From the NCBI GenBank assembly GCA_027619975.1, contig JAQCGX010000003.1, positions 62,001 through 126,000 of the forward strand: DNA of 64,000 nt, written 5' to 3'. The first letter of the stretch is position 1, and each line of letters starts with the position of its first letter. A program made the position numbers and the translations under genes. Below, piece by piece: positions 18,584 through 24,673 of the stretch. Source of the DNA: Nitrospinota bacterium. Lineage in GTDB: Bacteria; Nitrospinota; Nitrospinia; Nitrospinales; VA-1. The notes below the pieces were generated by a model. The model ran no database searches. It had not been told where the DNA came from and saw only the letters and a program-made list of their open reading frames with translations.

Positions 18584-19678
18584 ATGTCAGATCAAGCGTT
18601 GCAGGAAAAAGTTATTGAGGCATTAAAGACCGTGAAAGATCCGGACCTTCATAAAGATATTGTGAGTCTGGGGTTTGTGAAAAATATGAAGGTGGAGAAT
18701 GGCAACGTCAGCTATGACGTTGAGCTGACCACCCCGGCCTGTCCTGTAAAAGAACAATTGAAAGCCGAATGTGAAACCAAAACCCAGGCTATTGAAGGGG
18801 TTGCCAAAGTGGATGTCAATATGACCGCCGTGGTGCGTTCTTCACAGCATAACCAGCCGATTCTGACCGGGGTAAAAAACATCATCGCGGTCGCCAGCGG
18901 CAAAGGTGGTGTGGGTAAGTCAACCGTTGCCACCAATCTTGCGATCGCCTTGAAATTATCAGGCGCCAGTGTCGGGTTGATGGATGCGGATATTTACGGA
19001 CCCAGTATTCCGCAAATGCTGGGCATTCCCATCACGTCTCCGAAAACTGGAGCGGATAATAAATTTTTCCCCCATGAGAAATACGGCATTAAAGTGGTGT
19101 CTGCCGCTTTTTTGACCAAGCAGGGCCAACCTTTGATGTTGCGGGGACCCATGCTGGGCGGCATTATCCAGCAGTTTCTACAGAATGTCGAATGGGGAGA
19201 ATTGGATTACCTGGTGATCGACCTGCCTCCTGGAACCGGGGATGTGCAATTGACCCTGACCCAGAAAGCACCCATTTCAGGAGCCGTTGTGGTCACCACA
19301 CCGCAGGAAGTCAGTTTGATCGATGCGGATAAGGGCGTGAAGATGTTTCAGCAGGTAAAAGTTCCTTTGCTCGGCATCGTGGAAAATATGAGCTACTTTA
19401 TCTGTGACGGGTGTGATAAAAAGCATCATATTTTTAGAAGCGGCGGCGGGAAGACGTTGGCTGAAACTTTTAAAATTCCATTTTTAGAAGAAATCCCCAT
19501 CATCACGGAAGTGGCTGAAGGCGGAGATTCTGGAGTTCCAATCATAATGAGCAACCCGGAGTCTCCGGCAAGTATTGCTTATAAGCAACTGGCAGGCAAA
19601 GTGGCGGCGCAATTGAGTATCCAGCAGGCGAAGGAAGACAAGCCTGAAGCCACTTTTGAAATGGCCTGGAAGGAATAA
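18584..19678 (+). CDS. mrp: Iron-sulfur cluster carrier protein Mrp/ApbC
   Basis: Cytosolic P-loop ATPase that binds an iron-sulfur cluster and delivers it to target proteins. The N-terminal ~90 residues are a MIP18/DUF59 domain (VKDPDLHKDIVSLGFVKNMK, TTPACPVKEQL). The deviant Walker A is ASGKGGVGKSTVATNLA (about residues 104-120), followed by MDADIYGPSIPQMLG and VIDLPPGTGDVQLTL. A C-x2-C pair (CDGC, about residue 276) is the usual cluster-bridging site of the homodimer. 364 residues is the normal length. GGGAG precedes the ATG by 7 bases. The DUF971 gene follows after 3 bp, a common pairing with mrp. Confidence 0.95.
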   Translation: MSDQALQEKVIEALKTVKDPDLHKDIVSLGFVKNMKVENGNVSYDVELTTPACPVKEQLKAECETKTQAIEGVAKVDVNMTAVVRSSQHNQPILTGVKNIIAVASGKGGVGKSTVATNLAIALKLSGASVGLMDADIYGPSIPQMLGIPITSPKTGADNKFFPHEKYGIKVVSAAFLTKQGQPLMLRGPMLGGIIQQFLQNVEWGELDYLVIDLPPGTGDVQLTLTQKAPISGAVVVTTPQEVSLIDADKGVKMFQQVKVPLLGIVENMSYFICDGCDKKHHIFRSGGGKTLAETFKIPFLEEIPIITEVAEGGDSGVPIIMSNPESPASIAYKQLAGKVAAQLSIQQAKEDKPEATFEMAWKE

Positions 19679-19681
19679 ACG

Positions 19682-20041
19682 ATGACTGAAACTGCCAAAG
19701 TGGACTCAAACCATCCCTCACCAAAAAAAATTTCGCAGATCGATCCCACCACGTTGGGGATTGTCTGGACCGACGGTCATGAGTCCGTTTATTCCGTCAA
19801 AATGTTGCGGGAAAAATGCCCGTGTGCAAATTGTATCGATGAATGGACCGGCGAGAAAAGGATCAAGCCAGGGATGATTCCTGACACCATTCGTCCCAAG
19901 GGTCTCAAATCCGTGGGCTTATATGCAGTCCAGTTTACCTGGAACGATGGACACGATACAGGGTTGTATCCGCATGAATTGCTGAGAAAGCTGTGCGAAT
20001 GTGCGGCTTGCAAAAAGGCCCGAACCGCTGGCCAGGGTTGA
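19682..20041 (+). CDS. DUF971 / GBBH-like N-terminal domain protein
   Basis: 119 residues matching the DUF971 family, which is also the N-terminal zinc-binding domain of gamma-butyrobetaine hydroxylases. Visible landmarks are the Cys pair in LREKCPCANCIDEWTGEK, the VQFTWNDGHDTGLYPHELLRKLC stretch and the final CECAACKKA. The domain has no known enzymatic activity by itself. The Cys pairs suggest a metal or cluster site, and together with its 3 bp distance to mrp this fits a role as an accessory to iron-sulfur cluster handling. That role is inference from neighbourhood only. Confidence 0.85.
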   Translation: MTETAKVDSNHPSPKKISQIDPTTLGIVWTDGHESVYSVKMLREKCPCANCIDEWTGEKRIKPGMIPDTIRPKGLKSVGLYAVQFTWNDGHDTGLYPHELLRKLCECAACKKARTAGQG

Positions 20042-20238
20042 GAAACTTCGCAAAACTTTTGTTTTCCCGAGGAATAGCTTATTACAGATTTATCCCAGCC
20101 ACGAGGACGAGGATGATTCTTTTCCGGAAAAGGAAAAGGGCCGTTCAACCATAAAATTCCCTGACCAGGAGCTTGCCCAGGATTTGCCTCCAGATGCCGA
20201 TTTCAAGCAGTTTCTTGACCGAAATCTGTTTCTCCTGT

Positions 20239-20490
20239 TCATTTCAATACTCCAAACGACTCGATCGAACTGATCTGAACGTACCAGTCCTTGGGAAGGT
20301 TTTGCGCGTCCTTCCACTTTTTAGTGCCCAGTGGCCCCGTTTCGAAAACGATGGCCGGGTCGGTTAAAATGACATAGGAATTGTTCACACCGGTGAGTTT
20401 CCCCGTATAGATATAATTGACACAAAAAAGAGTGACCCGCTTTCCGACCAACGTCCTCAACCCGCCACCAATTTCCATGTCCATATCCAT
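20239..20490 (-). CDS. Small Sm-like (LSm-fold) protein
   Basis: 83 residues, with AAGGAG placed 6-7 bases before the ATG on the minus strand, which supports it as real. The sequence GLRTLVGKRVTLFCVNYIYT, then GKLTGVNNSYVILTDPAIVF, has the beta-strand spacing of the Sm fold (a first strand with a residue like V-x-L-x-C, then G-x-L-x-G-V-x-x-x-x-V-x-L). A short insert with GTKKWKDAQNLP precedes the final strand WYVQISSIESFGVL. Such small LSm-like proteins are seen singly in deltaproteobacteria and relatives; an RNA-binding role is possible but not shown. It is transcribed away from the XRE gene and towards the DUF971 gene. Confidence 0.65.
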   Translation of the reverse strand: MDMDMEIGGGLRTLVGKRVTLFCVNYIYTGKLTGVNNSYVILTDPAIVFETGPLGTKKWKDAQNLPKDWYVQISSIESFGVLK

Positions 20491-20773
20491 TTGGTTCTCC
20501 TTTTATCAGGTGCCTTCAATGAAATATCGATTTATTAGTAAGTTTCATAATTAATTTGCGGATAATTAACGATTTCAGGCTCTAAATTTGATATGAGGTG
20601 AATTTATGGTAATATTGGCAAGAATTTAATTGCGATATTACCTAATATGCCTTGATTGTTTGGAACTTTCTTGGTAAAATTGGATAGTTTTTTTACTGTT
20701 ACTGTTTGTAACATGACAAATATTAGCATTTACACTAATTATAGATCAAGTTAATTATTTTTAATGTTTGCCA

Positions 20774-21226
20774 ATGAATAGCATAGGTTCCAGAATTGTC
20801 AGCCGCAGGAAAGAATTGGGTCTTAAGGGCAAGGAGCTTGCCTTGCGGGTGGGCTGTCATCCGCCCGATATCAGTGATTGGGAAAAGTGTAAAAACGTTC
20901 CCAGCGTTGAGTCCCTTATAAAACTGGCTCGTGCCTTGAATACCACTGAGACCTGGTTGGCGTCTGGTAAAAGCCCTAAAAACCCAGGGGATGGGCAGGG
21001 AAAATCAAAAATTACACAATTACCTGTTGAAAACAGCTTGCCGGACGCGGAGAATCATCCTGACATCTATTGGGAGGCGGAAATGATAAAAGATAAAAAC
21101 CAGATCATAGAACTGCAACAAGATAAAATTGAACTGCAGAATGAAAGAATACGGGGCCTGGAAGCTCGTCTGGCTCAACTGGAAGAGGGAAAGGGTAACA
21201 AATCGTCAAAAAAGCAGGCAGGTTGA
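20774..21226 (+). CDS. XRE-family helix-turn-helix regulator with coiled-coil tail
   Basis: About 150 residues. The first 65 are a Cro/C1-type HTH: IGSRIVSRRKELGLKGKELA then LRVGCHPPDISDWEKCKNVP and LARALNTTETWLASGK. A flexible linker follows and then a charged helix (residues ~105-140: IELQQDKIELQNERIRGLEA) that should form a coiled coil and dimerise. The ATG at 20774 is preferred to the TTG at 20768. Upstream, at 20635-20648, is a perfect 6-2-6 palindrome (ATATTA-CC-TAATAT) that could be an operator. The next gene overlaps its stop by four bases, so the regulator and the membrane protein are probably translated together. Confidence 0.8.
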   Translation: MNSIGSRIVSRRKELGLKGKELALRVGCHPPDISDWEKCKNVPSVESLIKLARALNTTETWLASGKSPKNPGDGQGKSKITQLPVENSLPDAENHPDIYWEAEMIKDKNQIIELQQDKIELQNERIRGLEARLAQLEEGKGNKSSKKQAG

Positions 21227-21534
21227 TTGAGCTAGGCAATCCGCAGAGTTTGATCGTAAAACAAATCCCTGGAACAACCCATTCCAGTATCAAGATCGCC
21301 GCGGCTTCATTAGTTTTTATTCTGATGCTGTTCCTGTCAGCGGGAAGGGTGGATGAAGTCCAGATAGCACTTCCCATTCAGAACGATGCCGTGCCCGTTT
21401 ATTCACAAATTCCGGGAGAGGATGAAATCGATTATCAGGAATTTATGAATCGGGTTCCCTTGCGGAAAGCGGCGCCTAAACCCCACTGGCTGGATTGGCT
21501 GAGTGAAAACAGGCATCTGGTGATTTTCAGCTAG
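21223..21534 (+). CDS. Small single-pass membrane protein, unrecognised
   Basis: 103 residues from a TTG that overlaps the stop of the XRE gene by four bases. One hydrophobic segment is clear (IKIAAASLVFILMLFLSAG, residues ~23-41), followed by an acidic and then aromatic periplasmic-type tail (HWLDWLSENRHLVIFS). I do not recognise a family. The coupled start and the coiled-coil tail of the regulator suggest the two proteins work together, for example as a membrane-held regulator pair, but this is inference. Translation from TTG is plausible only through coupling, so the start is not certain. Confidence 0.5.
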   Translation: MIELGNPQSLIVKQIPGTTHSSIKIAAASLVFILMLFLSAGRVDEVQIALPIQNDAVPVYSQIPGEDEIDYQEFMNRVPLRKAAPKPHWLDWLSENRHLVIFS

Positions 21535-21617
21535 GGGAGGGGGCGCTTACAAGCTCTTGGCCTTGCTAGACATGTTATCAGCCCCAGCTAATTCAGCCGC
21601 ACACAAACATCTTCCTT

Positions 21618-22190
21618 CTACGCTTCAACGGGCCGCAGGTATTCCCGGCAGATGAGCGTTACATCCGTCTTGCTCAGGTTTTCCTGTGTCAGTTCACAGA
21701 AAAATTTCCCTTCCCCCTTTTTGCTGTTGTAGTGGCAGGTCCGGCACAGGCCAAAGGGTTTCATTCCGTTTAGCTGCTGCATCCTCTGTAATAGCTGTTG
21801 GAGCCCATCGGTCAATTGGTTTTGCTCCGTCTCCGGCACGTCCTCCCAAGCCCTAACCACCGTCTGAGCGGGCAGGGTATCCCCCAAAAGCTTCAGGCCC
21901 CTCTTCGTTACATTTAAATGAACCATCCTGCCGTCTTTTTTATCCGGGCTTTTCTGTATGAACCCTTTTCTTTCTAAAGCCATGAGGGTTTGAGACACCG
22001 TTCCCTTGGTCAGACCAAAATATTCCGTCACGCCTTGGGGAGTGTTTGAATACCGATTGGAACGACTCAGAAATTGCAGGGCACTCAGCTGTATGGGCTG
22101 AAGGTCGTAATCAGCCCCTGCCTGGCGGGTCTCTGAGCGAAGTAATTGGGATATTCGCTCAATGTATTCATGTAATAGGGAAGCGCTCAT
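21618..22190 (-). CDS. MarR-family regulator with C-terminal four-cysteine motif
   Basis: 190 residues. Residues ~10-140 form a winged HTH of the MarR type: QLSALQFLSRSNRYSNTPQG, LTKGTVSQTLMALERKGFIQ and the wing DKKDGRMVHLNVTKRG. After residue 145 there is an added tail with four cysteines, C149-x2-C152-x12-C165-x15-C181 (LCRTCHYN...FFCELT...ICREYL). That spacing suggests a metal or iron-sulfur site and so a redox or metal signal; this is inference. It faces the cytochrome P460 operon across a 117 bp region with two matching palindromes and overlapping promoters. Its own predicted -10 box puts transcription start within a few bases of the ATG, so the message may be leaderless. Confidence 0.88.
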   Translation of the reverse strand: MSASLLHEYIERISQLLRSETRQAGADYDLQPIQLSALQFLSRSNRYSNTPQGVTEYFGLTKGTVSQTLMALERKGFIQKSPDKKDGRMVHLNVTKRGLKLLGDTLPAQTVVRAWEDVPETEQNQLTDGLQQLLQRMQQLNGMKPFGLCRTCHYNSKKGEGKFFCELTQENLSKTDVTLICREYLRPVEA

Positions 22191-22198
22191 AATTATTT

Positions 22199-22227
22199 AT
22201 TGTATCGAATCAAAACTAATTTGACAA
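22199..22227 (-). promoter_or_regulatory. Sigma70-type promoter of the MarR gene
   Basis: Minus strand: -35 TTGTCA (22222-22227), 17-base spacer, -10 TACAAT (22199-22204). The -35 box shares bases with the -35 box of the divergent promoter on the plus strand, so the two cannot be occupied at the same time. The palindrome at 22201-22217 lies between the two boxes, which predicts that the MarR protein represses its own gene. Confidence 0.65.
22201..22217. promoter_or_regulatory. Putative MarR operator 1
   Basis: Imperfect 17-base palindrome TGTATCGA-A-TCAAAACT, with 6 of 8 half-site bases paired. It matches operator 2 in the pattern GTATCGAnTCAAnACTAA and lies 56 bases from it, centre to centre. 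It covers the MarR promoter spacer. Confidence 0.6.
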
Positions 22228-22249
22228 ATGAATTTCCATAGGCTATATT
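22221..22249 (+). promoter_or_regulatory. Sigma70-type promoter of the cytochrome P460 operon
   Basis: Plus strand: perfect -35 TTGACA (22221-22226), 17-base spacer, -10 TATATT (22244-22249). Expected start of transcription is near 22256, where operator 2 begins. The gene at 22308 follows a good ribosome binding site (AAGGAGG, about 10 bases before the ATG). Confidence 0.75.
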
Positions 22250-22256
22250 TCATTTA

Positions 22257-22273
22257 AGTATCGAGTCAATACT
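22257..22273. promoter_or_regulatory. Putative MarR operator 2
   Basis: 17-base palindrome AGTATCGA-G-TCAATACT, 7 of 8 half-site bases paired. It begins at the predicted transcription start of the P460 operon, a position where a bound repressor would block the polymerase. Confidence 0.65.
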
Positions 22274-22307
22274 AAATTAGCGGTCTAAATTTAAGGAGGT
22301 AAAGCCA

Positions 22308-22790
22308 ATGAAGTTTATTGCGGCATGTTTAGCAGCGGTATTTCTCCTCAGCTCTGCGCCCGAAGGGGTTGCGGACAGTGGAAAGGTTGATTATCCAGAA
22401 GGTTATAGGCAATGGACGCATATTAAATCCATGCTGATCGAGCCTGGACACCCATTGGAGAACCCGTTTCAGGGATTGCACCATGTTTACGGCAATAAAA
22501 ATGCAATAAAAGGACTTAAAGCGGGAAATTTTCCGGATGGATCGGTCCTGGTTTTTGATCTTTTGCAATACAGCCAGGGCGACCATGCCATTCAGGAAGG
22601 GGAGAGAAAGTTAATAGGGGTGATGCAAAAGGATAAAAAGGCATTCAGTGCCACCGGTGGATGGGGCTTTGAAGCGTTTCCCAAAAATTCTAAAACGGAT
22701 CGTGTCGTGGGAGATGGCGGAAAAAGTTGCTATCAGTGCCACACCTCCGAGAAGGATCACAGTCTTGTGTTTTCCCGATTAAGAAAGTGA
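22308..22790 (+). CDS. Cytochrome P460 family protein
   Basis: 160 residues with a signal peptide (MKFIAACLAAVFLLSSAPEGVA), so periplasmic. The family body is clear: YRQWTHIKSMLIEPGHP, GLHHVYGNKNAIKG, NFPDGSVLVFDLLQ, GVMQKDKKAFSATGGWGFE, and a single c-type haem site C141-Y-Q-C-H145 near the end, followed by VFSRLRK. Members in ammonia oxidisers turn hydroxylamine into N2O or NO and carry a lysine cross-linked to the haem; lysines are present at 64, 68 and 71, but I cannot say whether one is that lysine. Others in the family detoxify reactive nitrogen. It is first in an operon with a thioredoxin-like gene and is controlled by the adjacent MarR gene. Confidence 0.9.
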   Translation: MKFIAACLAAVFLLSSAPEGVADSGKVDYPEGYRQWTHIKSMLIEPGHPLENPFQGLHHVYGNKNAIKGLKAGNFPDGSVLVFDLLQYSQGDHAIQEGERKLIGVMQKDKKAFSATGGWGFEAFPKNSKTDRVVGDGGKSCYQCHTSEKDHSLVFSRLRK

Positions 22791-22854
22791 GTGTTTCTAC
22801 CAGTTCATGAGGTTGTTGGGTAATTTAAATTTAACCATGAAAGGAAAAAGAACA

Positions 22855-23088
22855 ATGAATAAAGCTATTTTTTATCACGCGGGATGCCCTGTTTGTGTCG
22901 AGGCGGAACAACGGTTTGTCTCTGCCCTGAACCCATCGGAATATCAGGTGGAAGAAGTTCATTTGGGCAATGAAAAGGGTCGCATCAGCGAAGCCGAAGC
23001 GGCGGGAGTGAAGTCCGTCCCCGCTTTGGTTGTCGGAGGCACTCCTTTTCACATTAATTTTGGAGCTTCCATCGACGCATTGAAATAA
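22855..23088 (+). CDS. Small thioredoxin/glutaredoxin-like protein (CPVC)
   Basis: 77 residues from the ATG at 22855, which has AAGGA about ten bases before it; longer in-frame starts would add only a basic leader. The fold shows FYHAGCPVCVEAEQRF with a CxxC active site at the N-terminus of the first helix, and SVPALVVGG with the cis-proline of thioredoxin folds. There is no signal peptide, so it acts in the cytoplasm while its operon mate P460 is periplasmic. It could keep cysteines of the neighbouring MarR regulator reduced; that is inference. A terminator follows. Confidence 0.8.
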   Translation: MNKAIFYHAGCPVCVEAEQRFVSALNPSEYQVEEVHLGNEKGRISEAEAAGVKSVPALVVGGTPFHINFGASIDALK

Positions 23089-23102
23089 GGTTTGGTGAAT
23101 GG

Positions 23103-23131
23103 CCGGTGGCAGGCGCCGCTGCCGGTTTTTT
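23103..23131 (+). terminator. Intrinsic terminator after the P460 operon
   Basis: An 8-pair stem, CCGGTGGC with GCTGCCGG (two wobble pairs), a 7-base loop and a run of six T (23126-23131). It sits 15 bases after the stop of the thioredoxin-like gene and just before the end of the convergent Rieske gene. Confidence 0.75.
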
Positions 23132-23132
23132 A

Positions 23133-23444
23133 CTAATCCATTCGCACACAGATATCATCCCCTTGAACCACGACAGGGAAAACCTGGGTTTTGAGAGCAG
23201 GGTCGATGTTGCAGTCTCCCGTCTTCAGGTCGAAGCGGTAGCCGTGGTTGGGGCATTTGATACCGAGACCATCCAGCGATCCCCGTATCAAGGGTGCGGT
23301 TTTTTTATGTGGGCAGGTGTCAAAGATGGCGTAATATTCTCCCTCAATATTGAAGATGCTGATTTTCTTGCCGTCCACCTCCACCCGTTTACGGGCATCC
23401 CGTGGAATTTCCTCGACTTTGGCGACGGGAATGAGTTCGCTCAT
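23133..23444 (-). CDS. Rieske-type [2Fe-2S] ferredoxin (NirD/biphenyl-dioxygenase ferredoxin type)
   Basis: 103 residues, soluble. The cluster-binding pattern is CPHKK at one end and CPNHGYRFDLKTGDC at the other, giving two Cys and two His ligands. The small size, the lack of membrane anchor and the ending EVDGKKISIFNIEGEYYAIF-type strands fit single-domain ferredoxins that feed electrons to an oxygenase or nitrite reductase. No such partner enzyme lies next to it. The gene starts inside the 3' end of the rhodanese gene (56 bp overlap as read), but if one G is removed from a G7 run the upstream gene stops at TAATAA directly before this ATG, which would be a normal operon junction. Confidence 0.9.
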   Translation of the reverse strand: MSELIPVAKVEEIPRDARKRVEVDGKKISIFNIEGEYYAIFDTCPHKKTAPLIRGSLDGLGIKCPNHGYRFDLKTGDCNIDPALKTQVFPVVVQGDDICVRMD

Positions 23445-24396
23445 TTATTAGCCCCCCCTCTACCGGCAAATCCGGGTTTGCGCTCCAGTCCCACCAAGAG
23501 CCGTCGTAATTACGCACCGAATACCCCAGTCTGCGGAACGCATAATAGGCCATGCCCGAGCGTACGCCGCCGGTGCAATACACAACGATCTCCTGATCGG
23601 CACGAATGCCTTTTTCAGCCAACATGGTCGTCAAATTTTCAATACTTTTTAACACCCCTTCATCCGTGAAAAATTCTTCCCAGGGAATATGAATGGATTT
23701 AGGAATATGGCCCCCGCGTTTCGATTCATAGGGCGTGGCGCCATCGTATTCTTTTTGGGTCCGATTGTCGATGATTGCCAACTTGCCTGATTCGAGATTG
23801 GCATGAATCCACGAACTCACTGCAGAAACCTGGTCATTCAAGCGGATATCTTTAGCGGTTAACGAGGAGGGAGTGATCGGATCCTGCTTTCCTCTTTCAA
23901 CCTCGCCGCCGGATTGTTTCCAGGAATCCAACCCTCCAGTTAAAATTTGGACCGATTCAAACCCGAACCTTTCGAAAATCCATAAGAATCGCCCGTCTGT
24001 GCGCCAGCGGTCTGTCGGGTCTCCATAGATGACGATGGTTTTTTGATTGTCAATGCCCAGGGGGCGCAATTTGCTGACGATAAATTCATGGTCTTCGATC
24101 AACATTCCCTGAATGCCATCCACTTTGTTTGTGAAATCACGCCAATCAGAGAGATTCACAGCACCGGGAATATGACCCAGAAAATATTTCCAGCCGGTGC
24201 GTGTATCAATGACGACAATCTCATTTTTGGGACGGGATTGCAGCTCGTCCACGGTAATGGAAACGGATTTTTCGAGGGTATTTGAAAAGACCGGAGCGGC
24301 GTTCCCAGCTAAGTAAATAAGCAGAATAACGGCCCAAAAGACCTCTTTATTTTTTCTTGACAAATCCCGGTCATCATTAGTAAGATCATTTTTCAT
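23389..24396 (-). CDS. Two-domain rhodanese-type sulfurtransferase, exported
   Basis: 335 residues as read. An uncleaved or cleaved signal segment (VFWAVILLIYLAGNAAPVFS) places it in the periplasm or membrane. Two rhodanese domains follow. The first (VIDTRTGWKYFLGHIPGAVN) ends in VIYGDPTDRW and lacks the active cysteine; the second (IIDNRTQKEYDGATPYESKR) has it in VVYCTGGVRSG. This inactive-plus-active layout is typical of thiosulfate:cyanide sulfurtransferases. After NPDLPVEGG, where relatives stop, the frame runs 17 residues into the next gene. The cause is a run of seven C at 23452-23458 (G on the coding strand): six would give GGC TAA TAA ATG. The real end is therefore probably about 23445-23450. 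Confidence 0.85.
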   Translation of the reverse strand: MKNDLTNDDRDLSRKNKEVFWAVILLIYLAGNAAPVFSNTLEKSVSITVDELQSRPKNEIVVIDTRTGWKYFLGHIPGAVNLSDWRDFTNKVDGIQGMLIEDHEFIVSKLRPLGIDNQKTIVIYGDPTDRWRTDGRFLWIFERFGFESVQILTGGLDSWKQSGGEVERGKQDPITPSSLTAKDIRLNDQVSAVSSWIHANLESGKLAIIDNRTQKEYDGATPYESKRGGHIPKSIHIPWEEFFTDEGVLKSIENLTTMLAEKGIRADQEIVVYCTGGVRSGMAYYAFRRLGYSVRNYDGSWWDWSANPDLPVEGGLINERTHSRRQSRGNSTGCP

Positions 24397-24673
24397 TTTT
24401 AACGCCTTTCAAGCAAAATAAGCGTAAGGAAATCCGCTATTTATTGCGGTCCGAATTTTAAATCAAAAAATTTTGGGCTTCCAATATTTATTGTTGTTTG
24501 AAGATTAATTTGAGTCCGGAAGTTATCAATTTATTTATTAGTTTGTTTTGTCCCGAGTGTCAGAAATAAGTAAAACCTGAATGACGGGCCAGAACAAGGA
24601 ATTATTCTATTATAACGGTTATTATTAAGAGAGCAAAAATCAGGAATTGGTTTCCGGATTTTTGGGAGAAACT

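Noticed and set aside
20001-20273. Plus-strand frame of about 90 residues after the DUF971 gene
   Set aside because: It starts inside the DUF971 gene, has no ribosome binding site and its end overlaps the better-supported minus-strand Sm-like gene.
23103-23131. Considered the GC-rich hairpin as part of a REP element
   Set aside because: The T run and position right after an operon fit a terminator, and it does not resemble the 44.4 kb element.
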